Of a DNA stretch of 50,686 bases, positions 1 to 8,145 are shown piece by piece. Numbering within the stretch: position 1 is the stretch's first letter; each line of letters begins with the position of its first letter. The position numbers and the translations under genes are program-made. Under the pieces are notes generated by a model. The model made no database searches, was not told where the DNA came from, and saw only the letters and a list, made by a program, of their open reading frames with translations. Source of the stretch: an uncultured Blautia sp. (GTDB lineage Bacteria; Bacillota; Clostridia; Lachnospirales; Lachnospiraceae); NCBI GenBank assembly GCA_900551715.1, contig URXG01000011.1, forward strand, positions 1-50,686, given 5' to 3'.

Positions 1-878
1 AGAGACAGTGGACAGACTTCTATCCAAACGGTGACTTCGCAGAAGCTATGCTGAATACATCCTTCGACTGGAACGGAGCACGTGAGCCGTACATCCTCGC
101 TACAGAGAATGATGTTCTCAACGGTCTTGGAATGATGTTCATGAAACTTCTTACAAACAGAGCTCAGATCTTTGCTGATGTTCGTACATACTGGAGCCCA
201 GAGGCTGTTAAGAAAGCTACAGGATATGACCTTGAAGGTGTAGCTAAAGAAGCTGGTGGATTCCTTCACCTGATCAACTCCGGTGCTGCCTGCCTGGATG
301 CTAACGGCGAAGCCAAAGACGAAAACGGCAATGCTGTTATGAAACAGTGGTGGGATGTTACAGAAGAAGACCAGAAAGCAATCATGGAAAATACAGAATG
401 GTGTATGGCTGACAACGGATACTTCCGTGGAGGCGGATACTCCAGCCGTTATGAAACAAAAGCTCAGATGCCTGCAACAATGATCCGTCTGAACCTTGTG
501 AAAGGACTTGGACCGGTTCTGCAGATTGCTGAAGGATGGACAGTAGCTCTTCCGGCAGAAGTATCTGACAAACTCTGGAAACGTACAGACTACACATGGC
601 CATGCACATGGTTCGCTCCAAGATGCGATGGCAAAGAAGGACCGTTCAAAACAGCTTATGATGTAATGAACAACTGGGGAGCTAACCACGGTGCTATCTC
701 TTATGGACATATCGGAGCTGACCTGATCACAATGTGCTCTATGCTTCGTATCCCGGTAGCTATGCACAACGTTCCAGAAGAAGATATCTATCGTCCGGCA
801 GCATGGAATGCATTCGGAATGGACAAAGAAGGTGCAGACTTCCGCGCTTGCAAGAACTACGGACCTCTTTACAAATAA
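1..878 (+). CDS. fucI: L-fucose isomerase, C-terminal part (cut by window edge)
   Basis: Converts L-fucose to L-fuculose, the first intracellular step of fucose use; a cytosolic, Mn-dependent hexamer in the known family. The reading frame is open from the first bases, so the N-terminal half lies outside the window; about 291 codons remain of a family length near 590. The visible end is highly characteristic: FDWNG near the start, a YTWPCTWFAPR block, then NWGANHG and GHIGAD, and the ending ACKNYGPLYK. The family's metal and substrate histidine lies in this region. A strong terminator follows 36 bases after the stop, so this is the last gene of its unit. The next fucose gene, fucU, is 24 kb away on the other strand. 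Confidence 0.93.
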   Translation, partial: RQWTDFYPNGDFAEAMLNTSFDWNGAREPYILATENDVLNGLGMMFMKLLTNRAQIFADVRTYWSPEAVKKATGYDLEGVAKEAGGFLHLINSGAACLDANGEAKDENGNAVMKQWWDVTEEDQKAIMENTEWCMADNGYFRGGGYSSRYETKAQMPATMIRLNLVKGLGPVLQIAEGWTVALPAEVSDKLWKRTDYTWPCTWFAPRCDGKEGPFKTAYDVMNNWGANHGAISYGHIGADLITMCSMLRIPVAMHNVPEEDIYRPAAWNAFGMDKEGADFRACKNYGPLYK

Positions 879-913
879 GATATTATCTATCTAACACATA
901 TACCATGATTCAG

Positions 914-948
914 AACAGCATCTCCGTTTTTCGGAGGTGCTGTTTTTT
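914..948 (+). terminator. Rho-independent terminator after fucI
   Basis: A 13-bp stem (arms 914-926 and 932-944, one G-U wobble) closes a five-T loop and runs into a T tract ending at 948. It separates fucI from the SH3-protein gene. No convincing promoter is visible in 949-1110, although a TTGACA lies at 947-952 without a good -10. Confidence 0.9.
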
Positions 949-1126
949 GACATTCAGGGAAACAAACAGGCATATCCTGTCGATTTTTTTCTGTAAAAAA
1001 GGGATTATCAGACACCGGGATGTGTGTTATCATGATACCAGAGTAAAAGTGCTGCAACGGTACTTCTGGTGATCTTTTGCCAGAGCATGATTTATGACAG
1101 AAAACTGAGGGGAGAGGCAAAGAGGG

Positions 1127-2092
1127 ATGAAAAAAAGTATCAATATACTTCTGAAATGTATTCTGGTTCTGGCAATGAGCGTTTTTGTGAGTGTATCTGT
1201 TCTAGCAGATGTGCAGCCGGATCAGACCGGACCGGACTACAAGACTGATTATTATATGATCGTAGAATCAAAGTCCGGAGGAGTGAACATCTATCCGCAG
1301 CCAGATCCGGATTCTGAGAAGCTGAACGAAGAACTGATCCCCAACGGCACTGCCCTTCATATAGATGGCGAAGTAGAGGACAAGGCATCCGGACGTACCT
1401 GGGGTTATACCGAATACCATGGTATGAACGGTTATGTTCCTGAGGATGAGCTTCGTCCGGCACAGTCACGTAAGGAAGCCATTGATTCTGAACTGTATGC
1501 GGCAGGCAGAGATAACGTAGACTATAATACAGATTATGATGTACATGTATCTTCCGAAGACGGCAGCCTGTCACTTTATCAGGGACCAGGCACCAAGTAT
1601 GGCAAAGTTCCTGGAGTTCGCGATATAGAGAATGGAGAAGTCCTCCATATTACAGAGGATGCAGACCTGCTGGACGGAGGCCACTGGGGCAAAACTTCCG
1701 TAGATGATACCGAAGGCTGGGTAGATCTGACCCAGACGGAAGAATGGCAGAAAGAACATCCTTCAGAGACAACAGAACAGCTTACTGAAGAAGCGGTAGA
1801 TATGACACCGGTAACCGCCACACCGAACCCCACAGAAACTCCGGCACCAACAGCTGCCCCGGAACCAACCACAGAGCCTGAAGCTACGGAGGAACCGGCA
1901 GTATCTGCCACACCGGATAGCGAAGAAGATACTGCAGAAGAAGCCCGGACAGCTTCCGGAGAGAAAGTAAAAGCAGAATCTTCCCATTGGTACCAGAGCC
2001 CCTTTGCCTGGATCATAGGTATCGGCGTTCTTGCAGCAGTAATTCTTCTTATTTATCATAAAAGTAAAGAAAACAGAGATGGCAAACGGTGA
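1127..2092 (+). CDS. Secreted, membrane-tethered protein with two SH3-like domains
   Basis: 321 residues. A hydrophobic signal peptide (about 5-27) is followed by two bacterial SH3-like segments (about 38-115 and 135-208), each with the YxxP...GxxW/Y...GWV pattern of the wall-binding SH3b family. Next come a Pro/Thr/Glu-rich linker (about 222-275, repeated TPxPT units) and a single membrane helix (about 291-309) with a positively charged tail, giving an outside-facing C-anchored topology. Such domains usually bind peptidoglycan cross-bridges; the exact job is unknown. A GGGGAGAGG-type ribosome site precedes ATG 1127. It sits alone between two terminators just upstream of the pilus locus, so a wall-adaptor role for the pili is possible but only inferred from position. 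Confidence 0.8.
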   Translation: MKKSINILLKCILVLAMSVFVSVSVLADVQPDQTGPDYKTDYYMIVESKSGGVNIYPQPDPDSEKLNEELIPNGTALHIDGEVEDKASGRTWGYTEYHGMNGYVPEDELRPAQSRKEAIDSELYAAGRDNVDYNTDYDVHVSSEDGSLSLYQGPGTKYGKVPGVRDIENGEVLHITEDADLLDGGHWGKTSVDDTEGWVDLTQTEEWQKEHPSETTEQLTEEAVDMTPVTATPNPTETPAPTAAPEPTTEPEATEEPAVSATPDSEEDTAEEARTASGEKVKAESSHWYQSPFAWIIGIGVLAAVILLIYHKSKENRDGKR

Positions 2093-2130
2093 AACAAAAT
2101 AAAACCGGATTCCAAACTGTTGATGATAAT

Positions 2131-2168
2131 AATCCTCATCTGTGTCGAAGCAGATGAGGATTTGTTTG
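2131..2168 (+). terminator. Terminator after the SH3-protein gene
   Basis: A perfect 12-bp stem (2131-2142 with 2151-2162) with an eight-base loop runs into a T-rich TGTTTGT tail. It isolates the pilus locus from upstream transcription. Confidence 0.8.
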
Positions 2169-2271
2169 TAAACGAAAACTGTTTCTGCATAAATACTGTC
2201 AATTATGAAGAATAGATCAGAATGTCTGTGATTTTATGAAAAATTCATGTATTTTTATCAGATGTAAATAA

Positions 2272-2405
2272 TTGACAAAATTACATGAATATGCAAAAAT
2301 AGTGATAATAATTTGATGAAAATCAGAGGCAGCAGGTTTGCATCCACATGAGTCAGCTCATAAGTGGACAGAGCTTTTGTCACGAATACGAAAGAGCGTG
2401 GGAAA
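2272..2405 (+). promoter_or_regulatory. Candidate promoter and folded leader of the pilus operon
   Basis: A perfect -35 hexamer TTGACA (2272-2277) lies in AT-rich DNA with a poor -10 (AAAAAT at 2295-2300, 17-base spacing; GATAAT at 2304 is too far). The following leader can fold: CCACATGAG (2343-2351) pairs with CTCAT/GTGG around 2356-2366, and a small GACA/TGTC hairpin follows. I could not match it to a known riboswitch class. Confidence 0.35.
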
Positions 2406-4100
2406 ATGGCATTAAGACAGGAAAGAATGAGACTTGGAGACCTTCTTATCAAGCAGAAGGTTCTCACAGAAGAAGAACTGAAAAAAGCACTGCAGCTCCA
2501 GAAGGGCACCGGAAAGAAGATCGGTGAAGTTCTGGTAGACAACGGAATGATCACCGAAGACATGATTGCCAGGGCGCTCCAGGCACAGCTGGGGATGAAG
2601 CTGGTTCATCTGACCGGGATCACCATTCCGAAAGATGTCCGCAAGCTGGTCAATGTTAATATTCTTAAGAAATATCAGTGTATCCCCTTTGAACTGGATC
2701 CATACAATGCCAATATCCTTCATCTTGCTATGGCAGATCCTATGGATATGACAGCCATCGATGATATTTCCATCATCACCAATCTCCAGGTAGAACCTTA
2801 TATTGCCACCACCAGTGAAGTACTGGCTGCCATTGACCACTGTTACGGTGCTTCCGAAAATATGGATGCAGCCCGCCGGTTTACCAGAGAGCGTGAACTT
2901 CTTCGTGGCAGCAATGAGGAAGGAACAGAGACAGATGTCAGCGACGCACCGATCGTGCAGCTGGTACGCTCCCTGATCGAGCAGGCAGTGAGACAGAGAG
3001 CCAGTGATATTCATATAGAGGCTCTGGAGAGCAAAGTACGTGTGCGTTACCGTATTGACGGTGCCCTCTATGAGAAGATGGTCTATGACAACAGCCTTCT
3101 TCCGGCCATTTCCACCCGTATCAAGATCATGGGCGGTATGGATATTTCCGAGAAAAGAAAGCCACAAGACGGCCGTATGTCCGTAGTGGTAGACAGACGT
3201 GAGTACGATATCCGAATTTCTTCCGTACCTACGGTACATGGAGAAAAGATCGTGATGCGAATTTCTTCCAAGCTGAACCTTACCAGAGATATTAAGGAAC
3301 TTGGTCTGAACCCGGAAGAGCAGGAAACCTTACAGCATATGCTCAGTAAGCCCTATGGGATCCTTTTTGTTACAGGTCCCACAGGAAGTGGTAAGTCCAC
3401 TACCCTGTATACAGCACTCAGTGCCCTGAACAAAGAATCTGTCAATATTGTCACCGTAGAAGACCCGGTAGAGGCAGACCTGGAGGGAATCAACCAGATC
3501 CAGGTAAATAATAAAGTAGATCTGACCTTTGCCTCTGCACTTCGTTCCATTCTCCGTCAGGATCCGGATATCATTATGATTGGTGAGATCCGGGATCAGG
3601 AGACCGGTTCTATCGCAGTACAGGCATCCATCACCGGACATCTGGTTGTATCTACCATGCACACCAACAACGCCGTAGGAACCCTGAACCGTATGGCAGA
3701 TATGGGAATTGCCAGATACCTGATCGCAGATGCCATTGTAGGTGTTATTGCACAGCGTCTGGTAAGACGGCTCTGTCCGCACTGTCGGAAAGAACGCTCT
3801 GCCACAGATAAGGAGAAGCGTATCCTGAGACGTTCTCAGGCAGAAGAAGTAAAGATTTGGGAGCCGGGAGGCTGCAAACTCTGCAACAATACCGGTTACT
3901 TCGGGCGGACCGGTGTTTTTGAGATCATGGAAGTCAGTGAAAACATGCGTCGGATGATCGCAGAGGATGCCCCTACAGAAGACCTGATCGCAGAAGCCAA
4001 ACGTACCGGAATGAAAACCCTCCGGGAAAATGGTATCAGGTATGTTCTGGATGGTACTACCTCCATTGCAGAGATGCTGAAGGCATCTTATGAGGAGTAA
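2406..4100 (+). CDS. pilB: Type IV pilus assembly ATPase PilB (GspE family)
   Basis: Cytoplasmic ATPase that powers pilin polymerisation at the inner face of the pilus machine. From ATG 2406 it has 564 residues, the normal length. The N-terminal region (about 8-150) is an MshEN-type domain with two RLG/KIG...L repeats, a module that binds cyclic di-GMP in known relatives. Walker A GPTGSGKST is near residue 325, Walker B with GEIRD near 392, the His box GHLVVSTMHT near 412, and two CxxC pairs (CPHC, CKLC) form the family's zinc site. The start is uncertain: ATG 2364 adds 14 residues that look unlike the family, while ATG 2427 has a better-spaced AGGAAAG. First gene of the pilus operon; pilT follows after 9 bases. 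Confidence 0.95.
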   Translation: MALRQERMRLGDLLIKQKVLTEEELKKALQLQKGTGKKIGEVLVDNGMITEDMIARALQAQLGMKLVHLTGITIPKDVRKLVNVNILKKYQCIPFELDPYNANILHLAMADPMDMTAIDDISIITNLQVEPYIATTSEVLAAIDHCYGASENMDAARRFTRERELLRGSNEEGTETDVSDAPIVQLVRSLIEQAVRQRASDIHIEALESKVRVRYRIDGALYEKMVYDNSLLPAISTRIKIMGGMDISEKRKPQDGRMSVVVDRREYDIRISSVPTVHGEKIVMRISSKLNLTRDIKELGLNPEEQETLQHMLSKPYGILFVTGPTGSGKSTTLYTALSALNKESVNIVTVEDPVEADLEGINQIQVNNKVDLTFASALRSILRQDPDIIMIGEIRDQETGSIAVQASITGHLVVSTMHTNNAVGTLNRMADMGIARYLIADAIVGVIAQRLVRRLCPHCRKERSATDKEKRILRRSQAEEVKIWEPGGCKLCNNTGYFGRTGVFEIMEVSENMRRMIAEDAPTEDLIAEAKRTGMKTLRENGIRYVLDGTTSIAEMLKASYEE

Positions 4101-4109
4101 AATTAATCT

Positions 4110-5171
4110 ATGTATGACTTAGAAGAAATACTGAAAAAATCAATCGCAGAACATGCATCCGATATTCATTTTACAGTAGGCAGGCCGCCTTGCTACAGAG
4201 TAGACGGTGTCCTTTCCCCTGTAGTGGGAGAACGCCTGACACCGGAAACCCTGAAAGAATTACTGGATCCTGTTCTGGATACCAGACACAATGAGGAACT
4301 TCAGAAGAACGGCCAGACAGATTTCGCTTACGCCATTCCAGGGGTAGGACGTTTTCGTGTCAATGTTTTTCTTCAGAGAGGCACTTATGCATCTGTTATG
4401 CGCTGTCTGCCTTTTGAGATTCCCTTACCGGAGACTCTGGGTATCCCCAAAGAAGTGATTGAGATCACCAGGCATAAGAGAGGGCTGGTTCTGGTTACAG
4501 GACCTACAGGAAGTGGTAAATCCACCACTCTTGCATCCCTTCTTCATGTGATCAACCAGAATTATCCTTACCATATTATTACACTGGAAGATCCTATTGA
4601 GTATCTTCACAGACATGACCGTTCTATTGTGAACCAGCGGGAGATCGGAAGTGACTCCACGAGTTATGGTGCAGCCCTTCGTGCAGCTCTTCGTGAAGAT
4701 CCCGATGTGATCCTGGTAGGAGAGATGCGGGATCTGGAGACCATTTCCACTGCCATTACCGCAGCAGAAACCGGTCACCTGGTATTTTCCACCCTTCATA
4801 CCATCGGAGCAGACAAGACTATAGACCGTATTATTGACGTATTCCCGCCGGATCAGCAGCAGCAGGTCCGGATACAGCTGGCAGCAGTGCTGGAATGTGT
4901 AGTATCCCAGCAGCTGATCCGTAAAGAACAGGGGGGACGGGTGGCAGCACTGGAAGTCCTCTTTGCCAACAATGCAGTGAGGAACCTGATCCGGGAAGGC
5001 AAGACCTTCCAGATTCCTTCTGTCATGCAGACCAGCCGCAGAAGTGGAATGATCACTATGGATGATGCCCTTTATGACCTGTTCATGAGGGGACAGATCA
5101 GTGCAGAGGCGGTAGTAACCTATGCACAGGATCCGGTATCCATGAATAAGAAAGTTAACTTTGAAATATAG
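4110..5171 (+). CDS. pilT: Type IV pilus retraction ATPase PilT
   Basis: Hexameric ATPase that disassembles the pilus for retraction (twitching, pulling surface ligands in). 353 residues, standard length. Walker A GPTGSGKST near residue 131, Walker B and GEMRD near 202-207, His box HLVFSTLHT near 222, and the PilT-specific AVRNLIREGK stretch near 290. That last motif and the lack of an MshEN domain separate it from PilB. Its presence implies dynamic, retractile pili. Nine bases downstream of pilB; the AGGAG at 4092 is far (13 bases) from the start, so translation is probably coupled to pilB. Confidence 0.94.
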   Translation: MYDLEEILKKSIAEHASDIHFTVGRPPCYRVDGVLSPVVGERLTPETLKELLDPVLDTRHNEELQKNGQTDFAYAIPGVGRFRVNVFLQRGTYASVMRCLPFEIPLPETLGIPKEVIEITRHKRGLVLVTGPTGSGKSTTLASLLHVINQNYPYHIITLEDPIEYLHRHDRSIVNQREIGSDSTSYGAALRAALREDPDVILVGEMRDLETISTAITAAETGHLVFSTLHTIGADKTIDRIIDVFPPDQQQQVRIQLAAVLECVVSQQLIRKEQGGRVAALEVLFANNAVRNLIREGKTFQIPSVMQTSRRSGMITMDDALYDLFMRGQISAEAVVTYAQDPVSMNKKVNFEI

Positions 5172-5185
5172 AAAGGAAGTAGATC

Positions 5186-6400
5186 ATGCCCGGTTATTCC
5201 TATGTTGCCGTTGACAGTAGAGGCAAAGAAAAACGTGGCAGAATGGATGCGGAAAACAGAGAGGAAGTTGTCCGGCAGCTGAAAAATGACGGACTGATCC
5301 CGGTATCCATCAGAGAACAGGGAGTTCTCAACAAAGAGATCGACTTTTCCATAGGCAAGAAAGTCAAACCCAGAGATTTAAGCGTATTCTGCAGACAGTT
5401 CGTCAGTATTACCCAGGCAGGTGTGCCAATGAAGGAAGCCCTTCAGATGCTGACTGAGCAGACTGAAAACAAATATCTGAAACAGGCTGTGGCAAACGTA
5501 CTGGCCAACGTAGAAAAAGGAAATACCCTGGCAGATTCCATGGCAGCAGAGAAGGATATCTTCCCTGATATCATGGTACATATGGTGGAAGCTGGTGAGT
5601 CCTCCGGCAGTCTGGATACTTCCTTTGCACGTATGGCAGTCCACTTTGAAAAAGAAGCCAAACTGAAAGCCACTATCCGTAAAGCAACCATCTACCCGAT
5701 CATCCTGATCTTTGCAGTTATCGGCGTAATTGCAGTAATGCTGCTTTTCGTTATTCCGATCTTTATAGATATGTTTGCAGATCTGGATGTGGAGATGCCT
5801 GCTCTCACCATGGGAGTTATGAACCTCAGCAAATGGACCGCCGGTCACTGGTATGTGATCCTTGCAGTGATCGTGGCAGTGATCCTGGCTTATCAGGCAA
5901 TTTACCGTACCGATCAGGGACGATTGAAGATCGACCTGATCAAAATGAAAATCCCGCTTCTCGGGAAATTAAATGTCAAATCCACTTGTGCACAGTTTTC
6001 AAGAACCATGAGCACACTGATGGCAGCAGGTGTTCCTACCATCGACTGTCTGGAAACAGTAGCAAAGATCGTTAAGAATATTCATTACAAAAACGCCCTG
6101 ATGAAAGCCAGAGAAGAAGTAATGAAAGGTATTCCCCTTTCTGAGCCCCTGGAGACCAGTGGTATATTTCCACCGATGGTGTATCATATGACCAGCATCG
6201 GTGAGGATACCGGTAACATGGAAGATATGCTTACCAAGCTGGCCGATTATTACGACGAAGAAGTGGAGATCACCACCCAGAGCGTACTGGCAGCCATGGA
6301 ACCACTGATCATTGTATTCATGGCACTGATCGTAGGTACACTGGTAATCGCAGTGATCATGCCGATTGGAACCATGTATGAAGGACTGGATTTGCTGTAA
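5186..6400 (+). CDS. pilC: Type IV pilus inner-membrane platform protein PilC (GspF family)
   Basis: Polytopic membrane protein that links the ATPases to the growing pilus. 404 residues, as expected. It contains the two repeated GspF domains (about 66-190 and 268-392) with the hydrophobic segments at about 170-192, 218-238 and 372-395. The N-terminal YVAVDSRGKEKRG start is typical. GAAAGGAAG ribosome site before ATG 5186. Third gene of pilBTC; a 231-base structured leader then separates it from pilA. Confidence 0.94.
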   Translation: MPGYSYVAVDSRGKEKRGRMDAENREEVVRQLKNDGLIPVSIREQGVLNKEIDFSIGKKVKPRDLSVFCRQFVSITQAGVPMKEALQMLTEQTENKYLKQAVANVLANVEKGNTLADSMAAEKDIFPDIMVHMVEAGESSGSLDTSFARMAVHFEKEAKLKATIRKATIYPIILIFAVIGVIAVMLLFVIPIFIDMFADLDVEMPALTMGVMNLSKWTAGHWYVILAVIVAVILAYQAIYRTDQGRLKIDLIKMKIPLLGKLNVKSTCAQFSRTMSTLMAAGVPTIDCLETVAKIVKNIHYKNALMKAREEVMKGIPLSEPLETSGIFPPMVYHMTSIGEDTGNMEDMLTKLADYYDEEVEITTQSVLAAMEPLIIVFMALIVGTLVIAVIMPIGTMYEGLDLL

Positions 6401-6402
6401 TA

Positions 6403-6631
6403 TCCCGCGAGTGGGAACCGCGTTAAAAGGTCCCGGATGAAATTTGGATGTTGCACAGGGGGCATGGGGACCTGTGTTCATCGTATATACCAGTACAGTG
6501 AAACTTAATATTCACTGTACTAGATACCGGATTGTAAGCGTGCGTAGCATGAAATGATCCACAGGTATCAAAGCAATTTATTACATGTGTCCCGTTGAAG
6601 GGAAAGAGAAAAACAAAGGAGATGTATCAAA
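6403..6631 (+). ncRNA. Structured leader RNA in front of pilA (unclassified)
   Basis: The 231-base gap between pilC and pilA is full of pairing. GGGAaCC (6413-6419) pairs with GGTCCC (6429-6434). A bulged stem forms from GATGAA/CACAGG (6436-6441, 6454-6459) with 6471-6482. A perfect 11-bp stem has arms 6492-6502 and 6511-6521. A two-step stem joins 6523-6532 to 6557-6569. AGGTCCC (6428-6434) can alternatively pair with GGGACCT (6467-6473), which would break the second stem, so two folds compete. I could not match the conserved cores of c-di-GMP-I or -II riboswitches. AAAGGAG at 6615-6621 is the pilA ribosome site. Confidence 0.5.
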
Positions 6632-7087
6632 ATGTTCAAACTTCTTAACAAAAAGAAAAACAACAAAGGTTTTACACTGGTAGAACTTGTAATCGTAATC
6701 GCAATCCTGGCAATCGTGGTTGGACTTCTTGCTCCACAGTATACTAAATATGTAGAGAAATCCAGAAAAGCAGCAGATGCTTCTAACCTTGATGAAATGG
6801 TAAAAGCGGTTCAGACATATGCAGCAGATGCAGCTAATGAAGTTCCTACTGTTACAGGTGCAACTATTGAACTCAAGACAGATGGTGTAACCGCTGAAAA
6901 TGAGACTGTAAAAAAAGCATTAGCAGAGTTTTGTCCTGATTACACAAAAATGAAAAAGAAATCTGCTAAATGGAACAATAGTGGTGATCCTACAGCAACG
7001 ATTAATATTGATGCTGAGGGTAAAGTTACTGTAACATATGGACCGACAGATTTTGCAGACTATATTGGTGCAACTGCCACAAAATAA
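6632..7087 (+). CDS. pilA: Major type IV pilin PilA
   Basis: Structural subunit of the pilus. 151 residues with a short basic leader ending KNNKG, then FTLVELVIVIAILAIVVG: the class a prepilin signature, cut between Gly and Phe, with Glu at mature position 5. The hydrophobic helix is followed by an alpha/beta head rich in Ala, Thr and Lys with one cysteine, so no disulfide-bonded D-region as in Gram-negative pilins. Preceded by a long structured leader and followed by a 16-base palindrome, both consistent with separate, high-level expression. Prepilin peptidase is 46 bases downstream. Confidence 0.94.
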   Translation: MFKLLNKKKNNKGFTLVELVIVIAILAIVVGLLAPQYTKYVEKSRKAADASNLDEMVKAVQTYAADAANEVPTVTGATIELKTDGVTAENETVKKALAEFCPDYTKMKKKSAKWNNSGDPTATINIDAEGKVTVTYGPTDFADYIGATATK

Positions 7088-7102
7088 TTCGTACCATTTA
7101 GT

Positions 7103-7118
7103 GTTTGAATATTCAAAC
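7103..7118. repeat. Perfect 16-base palindrome after pilA
   Basis: GTTTGAATATTCAAAC is its own reverse complement and lies 15 bases after the pilA stop. It may be a weak 3' stabilising hairpin or processing point at the end of the abundant pilin message, or a protein binding site. There is no T tract. Confidence 0.5.
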
Positions 7119-7132
7119 GAAAGGAATCCCCT

Positions 7133-7897
7133 ATGCTTCTTTTCCTGGAATCCATTCCTTACATAGTCATTTTTATATTCGGGATCTCCATTGGCAGTTT
7201 CCTGAATGTATGCATTTACCGGATTCCTTTACATGAATCCATCATTACAGCCCCCTCCCACTGTATGACCTGTGGGAGGAAGCTGAGGTGGTATGACATG
7301 GTTCCGGTATTCAGCTGGCTGGTGCTGGGTGGAAAATGTCGTAACTGTAAATCAAAGATTTCTGTACAGTATCCCATTATCGAGGCTCTCAACGGAGTTC
7401 TTTATCTGGTGGTTTGTACAGTCAATGGACTGACCTGGGTCAGCCTTATCTACTGCCTGATGGTTTCAGCACTGCTGACCTTGAGTGTCATTGACTGGCG
7501 TACCTACGAAATCCCTTTTGAGATCAATGTATTTCTTCTGTGTCTTGGAATCGCAGCCACTGTACTTGACCGAAATAATCTGCTTTCCCATGTGATCGGT
7601 GCGGTGTGTGTCAGTGGTTTTCTGGAACTGCTTTTTCTTGTCAGTGGCGGAAGAGCCATAGGAGGAGGAGATGTGAAGCTGATGGCAGCTTGTGGGCTGA
7701 TCCTTGGCTGGAAACAGATTCTTCTTGCTTTTTTGCTGGGATGCATTCTGGGTTCTGTGATCCATGTGATCCGTATGAAAGTAAGTCATGCAGAGCATGT
7801 ACTTGCCATGGGTCCCTATCTTTCCGCAGGAGTGTTTCTGGCAGCTTTATGGGGAAATACATGGATAAACTGGTATCTGTCCCTTCTGGGAATCTGA
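7133..7897 (+). CDS. pilD: Prepilin peptidase / N-methyltransferase (A24 family)
   Basis: Membrane aspartic protease that cuts prepilin leaders and methylates the new N-terminus. 254 residues with about eight membrane segments. The cytoplasmic zinc loop has two pairs of cysteines (CMTC near 44-47, CRNC near 69-72). The catalytic aspartates are in VIDWRTYEIP (near 120) and GGGDVKLMAACG (near 181). It would process PilA and the four other prepilin-like proteins. Ends at a self-complementary 16-base sequence followed by T residues. Confidence 0.94.
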   Translation: MLLFLESIPYIVIFIFGISIGSFLNVCIYRIPLHESIITAPSHCMTCGRKLRWYDMVPVFSWLVLGGKCRNCKSKISVQYPIIEALNGVLYLVVCTVNGLTWVSLIYCLMVSALLTLSVIDWRTYEIPFEINVFLLCLGIAATVLDRNNLLSHVIGAVCVSGFLELLFLVSGGRAIGGGDVKLMAACGLILGWKQILLAFLLGCILGSVIHVIRMKVSHAEHVLAMGPYLSAGVFLAALWGNTWINWYLSLLGI

Positions 7898-7910
7898 TAT
7901 CAGATTTTTT
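7891..7910 (+). terminator. Weak terminator overlapping the pilD stop
   Basis: A 16-base palindrome (7891-7906) merges with a T run to 7910. The stem is AT-rich, so termination would be partial. Confidence 0.45.
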
Positions 7911-7916
7911 GTACTT

Positions 7917-8097
7917 ACAGTAACTGTGAGGACACGGAACGGTTACTGTCTTATAAGTTTATAACTGACTGACCTCAGTTATAAAAATATAATTTTCCGG
8001 AGTAACCGGAGTAACTGAACAATACAAAACATTTCAGTTCTCCCGGAAAGTTATATTTTTGTGACTGAACAGCATTGCCGCAGATACCGGTTACTGT
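7917..8097. repeat. Nested inverted-repeat element between pilD and pilM
   Basis: The outer arms ACAGTAAC (7917-7924) and GTTACTGT (8090-8097) enclose a 28-bp stem: 7975-8002 pairs with 8040-8068, with three G-U wobbles and one bulged C. An inner 7-bp stem (8013-8019 with 8033-8039) stacks on it. A competing perfect 8-bp hairpin uses 7961-7968 and 7975-7982, so its right arm is also part of the long stem. GTTACTG/CAGTAAC occurs repeatedly (7918, 7942, 8091), and GGAGTAAC is directly repeated at 7999 and 8007. No coding sequence is visible. It could be a regulatory RNA fold or a small non-autonomous mobile element. Confidence 0.6.
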
Positions 8098-8145
8098 GAA
8101 AATATAAACACAGTGATCCTATACAATATGGAGGAGAAACCTGAA

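Noticed and set aside
734..1120. Overlapping open frames on both strands around the fucI terminator
   Set aside because: They cross a strong terminator, lack ribosome sites and have no protein-like composition.
6403..6570. c-di-GMP-I or c-di-GMP-II riboswitch before pilA
   Set aside because: I looked for the conserved core bases and tetraloop receptor of both classes and did not find them; only the position fits.
7917..8097. Calling the hairpin region a MITE
   Set aside because: The terminal repeats are only 8 bases and I see no target-site duplication or second copy in the window; kept as an unclassified element.
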